A DNA stretch of 58,321 nucleotides from Vibrio fluminensis. GTDB taxonomy: Bacteria > Pseudomonadota > Gammaproteobacteria > Enterobacterales > Vibrionaceae. Location of the stretch: the NCBI RefSeq assembly GCF_015278125.1, contig NZ_JADILO010000029.1:1-58321 (forward strand). Reading direction: 5' to 3'. The notes under the pieces were generated by a model, which worked only from the letters and a program-made list of their open reading frames with translations, was not told the DNA's origin and searched no databases. This document shows positions 16,328 through 24,396 of the stretch, piece after piece; the stretch's first letter is position 1, and each line of letters opens with the position of its first letter. Both the position numbers and the translations under genes were made by a program.

Positions 16328-17859
16328 TACATTGTTACCCCTTCTTGATGAGGTGTCAGCCCATCGCTAAATAGCTGCACCGGACTAATATCGTCAAAAC
16401 TGGCGACCGGAGCCATACTTGGATTAAGTGGGTAACTGCCATTGTCAAAACGTAGAACATGCTGATTTGGCACCGCACCACCGCCACGGACAAATAACAC
16501 TAAATCTTGCCAACCTTGATGATTTTTGTGGCCCAAGTTGAGTGGTGTATTGACTAATGTCATACGGCTGTTAAACACCCACTTTCGTTGCTGGTTTTCA
16601 AAGATCAACAGTGTACAGCCACCAGAGCCACACCAATCTAATTGAGTAAGCAACTCATCTTGTCCATCGCCATTGAGGTCGTAGGTGAGCCAGCGGTAAC
16701 GCGTACCTTCGGCATCAATATCGTTTTGGCTAAAGTAATCTCGTAGCGCACGATCCACTTTCGGGTTAAAAGTTGCCGATGAAGGAATGGCATTGGCACT
16801 GCCTTGGCTGTGTTGATTTGCGTTGTTTTGCTCGGCCTTAAATAACGTTAAACCGCCATCGGCAATGGGGTAGACGACATCACCGACTTTTTCTTTGTCT
16901 GCGGTTAACTGCTCGTCGCTGCGCACAAATAAACGTTCAGAGAGCAAAGGCTGCTGCTGGTGGTGTGTCATCACTACTTGTACTTGCTGCGGTGAGAGTT
17001 GTTGCCAGTAACCGCGCTCAACTAAGTCGCCGCTACCATCGAGGTAGCGATAAGTCGTTGTCGCGCCATGATCTGGTTGCATCTCGAGTATGACGCTAAA
17101 CCCACTGCTCTGGGTTGAAGAAGCTTGGTATTTACCTGACCAGTCAAGACTGTTGTCTTGATTGCTTAATGTAGCACAGCCTTGATAAGTTTGGTTAGCC
17201 AGTTTTAGTGTGGAAGTCCAACCATAGAGACTGTCACTCATGCCATCTGAACAACTACGCTGAGTAAGCTCAAGTTGGCCCTCTGCAAATTGATAACGTT
17301 GGCGATCAGATTCAATTTTTGATGAGGTGATCGGCAAAACTTGCTTTTGGCCACCCATAGGCGAAAAGGTTAATTCGCTGCTTGAGACGGAGAGTGACCA
17401 AAATGGCTCATTACCAAAAGCGCGGGTAGGTTGGAGCGGACGATCACAGCGATTTGGTTTTTCGGCACTTAACACGTTGATCTTTGATACCACAAAGCGA
17501 GCATTGTAGTCGCCATCGAAGCCATCTTGGCTTGAGGTTTCTAAGTGACCAATTAGTTCACCATACATAGGTTGATACGGGGTGTTGATTAGGCGTAGCG
17601 CTTGATTAAACTTATCGTGATCGATTGATAGCCAATATTGCTGCTCACTACCGCAAGGTTGAATTGATTGAGCTTCATGGCCGAGGATTACTTCGCCGCG
17701 CAGAATAAAAGGCTGTGGCTTTATTGAATTAGGCTGGTCAAGATTGGCAAGTGGCAGACTGGGTTGAGATTCTGACTCACTTGATGAAAAATCTAATGTC
17801 GAGCACGCTTGCAAAGCCAAAAGGCTGACCAGCATCGCTGGGTTTCTTAATGCCTTCAT
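16327..17859 (-). CDS. Outer-membrane lipoprotein with COG3650-like domain
   Basis: A 510-residue predicted lipoprotein. The signal peptide ends in the lipobox LALQAC, with Cys19 lipidated. A central section with FGNEPFWSLSVSSSELTF resembles COG3650 lipoproteins, and a C-terminal section contains an FG-GAP-like strand (YDLNGDGQDELL, about residue 400). No catalytic motif is recognisable. It is coupled to the DTW gene and diverges from the EVE gene across only 38 bases, with a good AAGGAAG ribosome site. Function unknown. Confidence 0.75.
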   Translation of the reverse strand: MKALRNPAMLVSLLALQACSTLDFSSSESESQPSLPLANLDQPNSIKPQPFILRGEVILGHEAQSIQPCGSEQQYWLSIDHDKFNQALRLINTPYQPMYGELIGHLETSSQDGFDGDYNARFVVSKINVLSAEKPNRCDRPLQPTRAFGNEPFWSLSVSSSELTFSPMGGQKQVLPITSSKIESDRQRYQFAEGQLELTQRSCSDGMSDSLYGWTSTLKLANQTYQGCATLSNQDNSLDWSGKYQASSTQSSGFSVILEMQPDHGATTTYRYLDGSGDLVERGYWQQLSPQQVQVVMTHHQQQPLLSERLFVRSDEQLTADKEKVGDVVYPIADGGLTLFKAEQNNANQHSQGSANAIPSSATFNPKVDRALRDYFSQNDIDAEGTRYRWLTYDLNGDGQDELLTQLDWCGSGGCTLLIFENQQRKWVFNSRMTLVNTPLNLGHKNHQGWQDLVLFVRGGGAVPNQHVLRFDNGSYPLNPSMAPVASFDDISPVQLFSDGLTPHQEGVTM

Positions 17860-17897
17860 GCTATATCTTCCTTATCCGAACTGATACTGAGGACATT

Positions 17898-18371
17898 ATG
17901 GCATATTGGTTGTTCAAAACAGAACCAGACACCTTCTCTATTGACACTTTGCGAACACAAAACACCTCTTGTTGGGAAGGGGTGCGCAACTATCAAGCGC
18001 GGAATATGTTGCGCGATGAGGTGAAGCTGGGGGATTTAGTACTCATTTATCACTCTTCGTGCAAGCATGTTGGTGTTGCCGGAATAGCCAAAGTGACGAA
18101 AGAGTCTTACCCCGATCATTTTGCTTTTGATCTTGAGAGCGACTATTTCGATGCCAAATCAACATCAGAGAACCCACGTTGGTTTATGGTCGATATTGAA
18201 TTTGTGCGCAAGACAGAGCGGGTGATCCCGTTATCGGTGTTGAAAGCGATGCCCGAGTTAGAAAATCTACCGCTAGTAAAGCGTGGGAATCGTTTGTCGG
18301 TAATGCCGGTCTCTGAGGCGGAGTGGCAAGCCATTTTAAGTAAAGAGCTGCTACCTTATAGCCAAAAATAA
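17898..18371 (+). CDS. EVE (PUA-like) domain protein
   Basis: A 157-residue protein almost entirely made of an EVE domain: WLFKTEPDTFSID at the N-terminus, WEGVRNYQARNMLR at about 26-39 and YHSSCKHVGVAGIAKV in the core. EVE domains are relatives of YTH and PUA domains and bind modified bases in DNA or RNA through an aromatic cage. The bacterial housekeeping members are uncharacterised. The ATG at 17898 follows GAGGA; an ATG 16 codons upstream lacks a ribosome site. Confidence 0.92.
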   Translation: MAYWLFKTEPDTFSIDTLRTQNTSCWEGVRNYQARNMLRDEVKLGDLVLIYHSSCKHVGVAGIAKVTKESYPDHFAFDLESDYFDAKSTSENPRWFMVDIEFVRKTERVIPLSVLKAMPELENLPLVKRGNRLSVMPVSEAEWQAILSKELLPYSQK

Positions 18372-18400
18372 AGGCAGCGAGTGCTGCCTTATCAATCTTT
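18370..18400. terminator. Bidirectional terminator, EVE gene / yigL
   Basis: Stem AAGGCAGC / GCTGCCTT (18371-18378 and 18383-18390) with a GAGT loop. The T-rich tail is better in the leftward direction, after yigL. Confidence 0.7.
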
Positions 18401-18409
18401 AACTTAAGA

Positions 18410-19237
18410 TTACAGTAGGTGATCTTGTAGATAGTGCGCCACGGCATCATTTGCATTACTGCCAATGATTTCATTGTTGGGTAGCGCGTTTTTCACGCGT
18501 TGGTGTGAGGTTTCCATCACCAAGCCACGACCCGCCATTTGCAGCATTTCAACGTCGTTCATTCCATCACCAAATGCGATGCAGTTTTCTAGCTTTAGTC
18601 CGAGTGATTCAGCGATCACTTTGAGTGCATCACCTTTTGACACATCAGCAGCCATCACTTCCAAACACCAAGGTGTAGAGAAGGCGATGTTTAGCTGGTC
18701 GCCAAATTTTTCATTGAGCTCATCTTCAAATTTCACCAGGTAATCATGGTCTTGATCTGGGTGAGTGAAAAACAGTTTAGCAATGCCATCTACCGGTGGA
18801 TTATTCACATCATAGAGTGTGTAGCTAAAGCCTGATTCTTCATGATAGTTACGCAGAAACTCATCATCGCGGTTTAGCATCCAGTCATCATTTCGGTACA
18901 AATGGATAAAGATTTCCGGATCAACTTTGATCGTGTCGATCACTTGTTTGACTAAATCCATTGGAACGTTGTTGCTGTACATCAGCTTATTGTGCTGATC
19001 GTGCACGCGCGCCCCGTTTGATGTCACCATGTAAGCGGGAATACCCACATGCTCACGAATGCCCGCTACGTCGATGTGATGACGACCTGTCGCAAAGATA
19101 AAGGTAAAGCCTTTGTCGTGTAAATCTTTTAAAGTCTGCTTAGAGAATGCGCTTAGCTTATGGTCTGGCGCGAGAAGCGTACCATCAAGATCCGAGGCGA
19201 CAAGTTGGAATGGAGTGTCTTTGCGTGCTGTGGTCAT
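18410..19237 (-). CDS. yigL: Cof-type HAD phosphatase YigL
   Basis: A 275-residue HAD-IIB phosphatase. Motif I is ASDLDGTLL (about 13-21). The cap domain sits between about 90 and 190, and GDGMNDVEML is motif IV. E. coli YigL acts on pyridoxal phosphate and sugar phosphates and is induced in sugar-phosphate stress. It lies beside pldB and rhtB as in E. coli, with about 160 bases of AT-rich DNA between it and pldB. Confidence 0.9.
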   Translation of the reverse strand: MTTARKDTPFQLVASDLDGTLLAPDHKLSAFSKQTLKDLHDKGFTFIFATGRHHIDVAGIREHVGIPAYMVTSNGARVHDQHNKLMYSNNVPMDLVKQVIDTIKVDPEIFIHLYRNDDWMLNRDDEFLRNYHEESGFSYTLYDVNNPPVDGIAKLFFTHPDQDHDYLVKFEDELNEKFGDQLNIAFSTPWCLEVMAADVSKGDALKVIAESLGLKLENCIAFGDGMNDVEMLQMAGRGLVMETSHQRVKNALPNNEIIGSNANDAVAHYLQDHLL

Positions 19238-19401
19238 ATTGCCCTCATGTGAACATAACGCTGCAATGCGAGAAGCCGAATTGCGAGAGGTTTAGTTTAC
19301 TTCAATTGAGGAAAGAAAAAGAGGGTAAAAAAATACCGCTCTATTTCCTTATTTTTTCTCTTTTACTAACAGCAAGATAGCCGGGTGTTTAACCACTAGA
19401 A

Positions 19402-20391
19402 TCAATGGTTAGAAAAGAATTCGAGTGTGTTATTCAGCGCTTGATTGCGCACTTCATCACATTCGAATAGGAGTTCATGTTTCGCTTGATATACAACGGT
19501 AAATTTACATTGGTCATTGGTTTTTGCCAGCTTTTTGATGAACTGGACCTGCGCTTCATTGGCGACCACTTTGTCATCGCTGGCTTGCAGTAATAGCAAA
19601 GGTATTTTGATTTGGCGCGTCATTAGTATTGCTTGTTTACAGGCGATTAAACCTTGCCATACCCAACGAGTACTTGCTCCGCCGACTTGCAATTCCGGTT
19701 GCTCATTATAGAGATTGCGGAACCAGTGATAGCGCACATTGCTTTGACTCAGCAGATTGTCATCAAATGGTTTGGCATAGTAAGGCTTCTGTCCCGGAGC
19801 GTAATTAGGTTCGGCATGTAACGCAGTCAAGATTTGCCCTACCCAACGAGCAATCGGTTTTAGGTACCAAGGCACATTGACCCCAAACATAGGAGCGCTC
19901 AGCGCCATGGCATCAAATGGGTGTGCAGGGTGAGTCTGAACGTAACGAGTGATCACATTGCCTCCCATTGAGTGTCCAAGAAGATAGCGTTTTTGATAGT
20001 GGTTTAAATTAAAGTGGTTCACCATTAAATCAAGGTCTTGCACATAGTCGTCGAATTCTTCGACATAGCCAATATCCCGATTTTTCACTAGACGGTCAGA
20101 GCGACCTTGGCCGCGGTGATCATAGGAGTAAATGTCGTAGCCTTGACGGAACAAATCATAGAAAAGCTCTTGGTACTTTTCAGTGCACTCGATGCGTCCG
20201 TTTACCACTACAATTACTTTAGTGTGATGTTCAGATGTAAGTGAGACCCAAGCTAGCTTGCGCTTGTCAGCAGTGCGTATAAATCCTTGCTTACGACTGT
20301 GCCAGAGCTCAGCAATTTCGTTATTGATGGCTTGCTCAAAATTGGACTCTTGAGTATAAGAAAGCGGATTGATTGCACTAATTGTGGTCAT
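19402..20391 (-). CDS. pldB: Alpha/beta hydrolase, lysophospholipase L2-like
   Basis: A 329-residue alpha/beta hydrolase of the monoglyceride lipase/PldB type. The nucleophile elbow is GHSMGGN (about residues 143-149), the oxyanion region is YSYDHRGQGRSDR, and the likely catalytic Asp and His are in ASDDKVV and YQAKHELLFE. The pldB-rhtB and pldB-yigL neighbourhoods match E. coli, where PldB hydrolyses lysophospholipids at the inner membrane. Confidence 0.9.
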   Translation of the reverse strand: MTTISAINPLSYTQESNFEQAINNEIAELWHSRKQGFIRTADKRKLAWVSLTSEHHTKVIVVVNGRIECTEKYQELFYDLFRQGYDIYSYDHRGQGRSDRLVKNRDIGYVEEFDDYVQDLDLMVNHFNLNHYQKRYLLGHSMGGNVITRYVQTHPAHPFDAMALSAPMFGVNVPWYLKPIARWVGQILTALHAEPNYAPGQKPYYAKPFDDNLLSQSNVRYHWFRNLYNEQPELQVGGASTRWVWQGLIACKQAILMTRQIKIPLLLLQASDDKVVANEAQVQFIKKLAKTNDQCKFTVVYQAKHELLFECDEVRNQALNNTLEFFSNH

Positions 20392-20475
20392 ATTGAATGA
20401 GCCTGAACTACCTAGGGTTTATAACAAGTTTTAATTATGTTTGGCTAATGCCGTTTAGTCGAGAGGTATTACAGT

Positions 20476-21093
20476 ATGGATTTGCATGTTTGGTTAGCTT
20501 ATGTAGTAACCGCGATTGTTTTTAGCTTGGCTCCTGGGTCAGGTACCGTTAACTCTATTAGCAATGGTCTAAGTTACGGGACGCGCAAATCTTTAGGTGC
20601 CATTGTTGGTCTGCAAATTGGTTTGGCTTGCCACATTATTTTAGTTGGTGCGGGTATCGGTGCGCTGGTGGCACAGTCTGCTATGGCCTTTACGGTGATA
20701 AAATGGGTAGGAGCAGCTTACCTTGTATGGCTAGGTATTCAAAAGTGGCGCGATAAAGCCAGTTTGGTCACTCAAAGCGGGGAAGATAATCGTTCTGGAT
20801 TGGCTTTGATGCGCAGTGCGGTGTTTATTAACCTTACCAATCCGAAATCGATCGTATTTTTGGTCGCACTTTTTCCTCAATTTATTAACCCAACCCAACC
20901 TCAGTTAATCCAATTTGTGCTTTTGGGTGTGACGACGGTTGTCATTGATGCCATCGTGATGTTGGGTTACACCACATTAGCTTCGCAGATGGGACGTTTT
21001 ATCCGTTCTGAGAGCGTGATGGCGAAAATCAACAAAGTATTTGGTTCCATGTTTGTCGGTTGTGGGGCATTATTGGCTACAGCAAAGTCGTAA
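20476..21093 (+). CDS. rhtB: RhtB/LysE family amino-acid exporter
   Basis: A 205-residue inner-membrane protein with about six hydrophobic segments. The conserved N-terminal FSLAPGSGTVNSISNG and the central NLTNPKSIVFLVALFPQF are the RhtB/LysE signatures. E. coli RhtB exports homoserine and homoserine lactone. It diverges from pldB, as in E. coli. Substrate is inferred from family and context. Confidence 0.9.
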   Translation: MDLHVWLAYVVTAIVFSLAPGSGTVNSISNGLSYGTRKSLGAIVGLQIGLACHIILVGAGIGALVAQSAMAFTVIKWVGAAYLVWLGIQKWRDKASLVTQSGEDNRSGLALMRSAVFINLTNPKSIVFLVALFPQFINPTQPQLIQFVLLGVTTVVIDAIVMLGYTTLASQMGRFIRSESVMAKINKVFGSMFVGCGALLATAKS

Positions 21094-21124
21094 ATAACTG
21101 ATAATATTGATAATGTGTTAGCGA

Positions 21125-22345
21125 ATGAAAGATACTTATGTGGCACGGCAACCTATACTTAATGCTCGGAGGCAAACTCTCGGGTATGAGCTGTTGTTTC
21201 GGGATGGGGAAAAAAATGCCTATCCTGCCCATGTTGAATCGAACAGAGCCACTTATCGTTTAATCGCTGAAAATTTTTTGAGCATTGGCACTAATCCTGT
21301 CATCGCTCATTCTCGCTGCTTTGTTAATTTTCCTTATCAGAGCCTTCTTCGCCGCCTTCCTCTTGCTTTACCCAAAGATAAGATAGTTATCGAAGTACTT
21401 GAGACTTGCCTACCAAGTGATGAATTGTTTTCAGCGATTAAAGAGCTTAAACAACATGGCTATCTCATTGCTTTGGACGATTTTGTCTATAGCTCAGAAT
21501 GGGAGCGTTTTTTACCTTTAGCTCATATTGTTAAAATCGATATTGCTGCGATGGGGTTAGACAACGCTTGTCAATTTGTTAGGCAGCGTCTTGCGGGTGG
21601 GAGTAAACGCAAATATTTAGCAGAACGAGTGGAAACGGAAGCTGAATTTGCTCAGACACGAGATGCTGGCTTCCATTTTTTCCAAGGTTTCTTCTTTAGT
21701 AAGCCAGAAATGATTCGACAGCGTTATGTTAGCTCAGAGCAAATTATCGCATTGGAGTTGTTTCAAGAAGTATGTCGGCCTGAAGTCGATTTCGAAAAAG
21801 TTGAGCGTATAGTGGCGACAGATGTCACCTTGTCATACAAGTTGCTTCATTTCGTTAATAGTCTATCTGATCGCCTTGAGGTAAACATTTCCTCATTTAA
21901 ACAAGCGTTGATTTATTTAGGTCAGGAGCGACTGAAAATGTTTGTTTCACTGACGGTCGCTTCGTTTATTTCAAATAAAAAGCCGCGTGAATTATTTTGC
22001 CTTTCCTTACAGCGCGCTCAGTTCTTCTCCTTAATGTCCTCGCATAATTTACTGCAGCAACACAAAGATCAAGCTTTCTTAATCGGCTTATTTTCGATTA
22101 TCGATGCTATGTTTGATCAATCCATTGAATACTTATTAGAGCAACTACCTCTGAATCAAGCGATCAAACTCGCATTGTTGGAGCGGCAGGGACCCTACGG
22201 CACGCTGTTGATTATTGAAGAGTGCTATGAACAAGCCGATTGGGTAGGTATGCAGCAAGCCTGTGAACGACTCAATTTATCGATGGATGATGTAATGCTG
22301 AAAATTTCTGAAGCGCAGCGTTGGAGTGAATCTATCCACTCTTAA
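21125..22345 (+). CDS. EAL-HDOD domain signalling protein (degenerate EAL)
   Basis: A 406-residue cytosolic protein: an N-terminal EAL-like domain (about 1-200) and a C-terminal HDOD domain (about 205-390). The EAL signature is ELLFR (22-26), the DDFG loop is DDFVY, and AEGVET is AERVET. Several metal and catalytic residues of active c-di-GMP phosphodiesterases therefore differ. Such YuxH-like proteins usually bind partners rather than hydrolyse c-di-GMP; related Vibrio proteins affect motility and biofilm. It follows rhtB by 31 bases on the same strand. Confidence 0.88.
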   Translation: MKDTYVARQPILNARRQTLGYELLFRDGEKNAYPAHVESNRATYRLIAENFLSIGTNPVIAHSRCFVNFPYQSLLRRLPLALPKDKIVIEVLETCLPSDELFSAIKELKQHGYLIALDDFVYSSEWERFLPLAHIVKIDIAAMGLDNACQFVRQRLAGGSKRKYLAERVETEAEFAQTRDAGFHFFQGFFFSKPEMIRQRYVSSEQIIALELFQEVCRPEVDFEKVERIVATDVTLSYKLLHFVNSLSDRLEVNISSFKQALIYLGQERLKMFVSLTVASFISNKKPRELFCLSLQRAQFFSLMSSHNLLQQHKDQAFLIGLFSIIDAMFDQSIEYLLEQLPLNQAIKLALLERQGPYGTLLIIEECYEQADWVGMQQACERLNLSMDDVMLKISEAQRWSESIHS

Positions 22346-22429
22346 TCCCCATTTGTAATTTTGGTTCAAGCATGAATCTTTTATGACAATGATGATTCTG
22401 TGCTTGATCGACAGATAAAAATAGATAAA

Positions 22430-22443
22430 GATATGCGCATATC
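22430..22443. promoter_or_regulatory. Palindromic operator candidate for ArsR
   Basis: A perfect 14-base palindrome, GATATGCGCATATC, followed by another (CATATATG, 22444-22451) just upstream of the arsR start. ArsR/SmtB repressors bind such ATAT-type inverted repeats over their own promoters. Binding is inferred from position and symmetry. Confidence 0.5.
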
Positions 22444-22460
22444 CATATATGAGTATATTT

Positions 22461-22802
22461 ATGTTACCACATCAATTTTTCAAGTTACTTTCCGATGAGA
22501 CCCGCGTGCGTTGTCTAATGTTAATCATGCGCGAAGAGTGTTTGTGTGTTGGTGACTTAACTCAGGCTCTTAACGAAAGCCAACCCAAGATTTCCCGTCA
22601 TCTAGCTCAACTTCGTTCGAGTGGCATCTTAGTGGATGTGCGCCAAGGGCAATGGGTGTTTTATCGCCGCGCCCCTTCTTTACCTGGTTGGATGAATAAA
22701 TTGATTGATGATCTTGTTGCATCAAACTGCTTAAAAACAGAGTACCAACAAGATATCGAAAGACTTAATGCAATACAGGGCCGTCCTGTTTGCTGCCAAT
22801 AA
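22461..22802 (+). CDS. arsR: ArsR/SmtB-family metalloregulator
   Basis: A 113-residue winged-helix repressor starting MLPHQFFKLLSDETRVR. The recognition helix region ECLCVGDLTQALNESQPKISRHLAQLR carries two cysteines in the alpha-3 position (ECLCVGDL), the usual As(III)-sensing site; CCQ at the C-terminus adds two more. It heads an operon with GAPDH, a phosphatase and ArsJ, so it should derepress on arsenite. The ATG at 22461 is chosen because GAG lies 7 bases upstream and this matches the usual family start. The ATG at 22449 would add four residues and crowd the palindrome. Confidence 0.9.
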   Translation: MLPHQFFKLLSDETRVRCLMLIMREECLCVGDLTQALNESQPKISRHLAQLRSSGILVDVRQGQWVFYRRAPSLPGWMNKLIDDLVASNCLKTEYQQDIERLNAIQGRPVCCQ

Positions 22803-22822
22803 ATGTAGAAAGAGACACGATT

Positions 22823-23824
22823 ATGACGATTAAAGTAGGTATTAACGGATTTGGTCGCATCGGCCGCCTAGCACTTCGCGCTGCGTTTGACTGGCCGGAG
22901 TTAGAGTTTGTTTTGATTAATGATGTTGCAGGTGACTGTAACACACTGGCCCATTTGCTTGAGTTTGACTCGGTACAAGGACGTTGGAATCACGCAGTGA
23001 CTACTGACGGTGATGAGATGATTGTTGCTGGTCAGCGTATTAAAACCACTCGCGAGAAAGAGATTGATGCGGTTGACTGGTCAGGTTGTGATGTCGTGAT
23101 TGAAGCAACAGGTGTACATCGTAAAACCGAGTTTCTTAATAAGTATCTTGAGCAAGGCGTTAAGCGCGTCGTGGTTTCAGCGCCAGTGAAAGAAGAAGGC
23201 ATTGCGAACATCGTGGTGGGTGTGAATGATGAAATCTTTAACCCAGATATCCACCGAATTGTTACTGCGGCTTCTTGTACTACCAACTGTATTGCTCCTG
23301 TGGTTAAAGTGATCCATGAGAAGTTAGGTATCGAGCAATCGTCGTTTACCACGATTCATGATTTAACCAACACGCAAACCATTTTAGATGCGCCACACAA
23401 AGATCTACGTCGCGCCCGTGCATGTGGCATGAGTTTAATCCCGACTACGACAGGTTCTGCAACGGCAATCGTCGAAATCTTCCCAGAGCTTGCCGGTAAG
23501 ATTAATGGTCATGCGGTACGTGTCCCTCTTGCTAACGCATCTCTAACTGACATCATTTTCGATGTTAAGCGCGATACGACAGCTGAAGAAGTGAATGCAC
23601 TACTTAAAGAGGCGTCAGAGGGTGAGCTAAAAGGCATCCTAGGTTTTGAGGAACGCCCACTAGTTTCAATCGATTACAAAGGTGACCAACGTTCTACCAT
23701 AGTGGACGCTCTATCGACTATGGTTGTAGGTACACGCATGGTGAAAATCTACGCTTGGTACGATAACGAAATGGGTTATGCAACTCGCACCGCAGAGTTA
23801 GTTCGTAAAGTAGGTTTGGTGTAA
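22823..23824 (+). CDS. ArsJ-associated glyceraldehyde-3-phosphate dehydrogenase
   Basis: A 333-residue GAPDH. The Rossmann start is IKVGINGFGRIGRLALRA. The catalytic cysteine is in ASCTTNC (about residue 153) and the C-terminal signature WYDNEMGYATR is intact. In ars operons this enzyme uses arsenate in place of phosphate to form unstable 1-arseno-3-phosphoglycerate, which ArsJ exports. Its position between arsR and arsJ indicates that role rather than central glycolysis. The start at 22823 follows AGAAAGAGA; the longer frame would run into arsR. Confidence 0.92.
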   Translation: MTIKVGINGFGRIGRLALRAAFDWPELEFVLINDVAGDCNTLAHLLEFDSVQGRWNHAVTTDGDEMIVAGQRIKTTREKEIDAVDWSGCDVVIEATGVHRKTEFLNKYLEQGVKRVVVSAPVKEEGIANIVVGVNDEIFNPDIHRIVTAASCTTNCIAPVVKVIHEKLGIEQSSFTTIHDLTNTQTILDAPHKDLRRARACGMSLIPTTTGSATAIVEIFPELAGKINGHAVRVPLANASLTDIIFDVKRDTTAEEVNALLKEASEGELKGILGFEERPLVSIDYKGDQRSTIVDALSTMVVGTRMVKIYAWYDNEMGYATRTAELVRKVGLV

Positions 23825-23835
23825 GGAGAATGATG

Positions 23836-24327
23836 ATGACACACCCAACATGGCAACTTGATGTTGAACAAGGCGCGTTGATTTTAACGCCATGTCCAGG
23901 CACGAAAGATGCTTCTCTTTACGAGAGCCTAGAGCAACTTAAGCAACAAGGTGTGCAAGCAATTGTTACAGCTTTGGACGATCGCGAACTGGCGGAAAAA
24001 AACGTTTCTCAACTTGGCTCACTGACGAAAGAGTTAGGTATGCAGTGGTTTCAATTAGAGATTGAAGATGACTGCGCTCCAGATGGTAAATTTGCCGCTA
24101 AATGGGCAGAAGTAGCACCAACACTGCATCAAATTGTGGAGCAAGGTGGCAAAGTCGCGATGCACTGCATGGGCGGTTCTGGTCGCACTGGTCTACTCGC
24201 AGCACATTTACTACTTGAGCGTGATTGGGCTTTGGCTGACATCGTCTCTCAAGTACAGGCACTTCGTCCTGGCGCATTCACTAAGCCAGTGCAAGTGGAA
24301 TACATTGAGCAAGTGGCTCAAGGTTAA
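23836..24327 (+). CDS. Dual-specificity/tyrosine phosphatase-like protein of the ars operon
   Basis: A 163-residue protein with the cysteine-phosphatase P-loop HCMGGSGRTG (HCX5R form, about residues 110-119), an upstream acidic segment (EDDCAPDG) that can supply the general acid, and the helix LLAAHLLLERD. It resembles DSP/CDKN3-type phosphatases. It sits between the GAPDH and arsJ genes. In this setting it could act on a phospho- or arseno-compound or serve an arsenate-reductase-like role, but that is inference. Three ATG codons stand in tandem; 23836 is best spaced (7 bases) from AAGGAG. Confidence 0.85.
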   Translation: MTHPTWQLDVEQGALILTPCPGTKDASLYESLEQLKQQGVQAIVTALDDRELAEKNVSQLGSLTKELGMQWFQLEIEDDCAPDGKFAAKWAEVAPTLHQIVEQGGKVAMHCMGGSGRTGLLAAHLLLERDWALADIVSQVQALRPGAFTKPVQVEYIEQVAQG

Positions 24328-24339
24328 TCATACCCCAAT

Positions 24340-24370
24340 GAGCTTTTGGATCATGGGTGTCCAAAAGCTC
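24340..24370 (+). repeat. Perfect intra-operon hairpin before arsJ
   Basis: An 11-base-pair perfect inverted repeat GAGCTTTTGGA / TCCAAAAGCTC with a 9-base loop lies between the phosphatase stop and the arsJ start. No clean T-run follows (TTATTGCTG), so it is more likely an mRNA-stability or attenuation element than a full terminator. Confidence 0.75.
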
Positions 24371-24396
24371 TTATTGCTGTTCATATAGGGTGGCTT

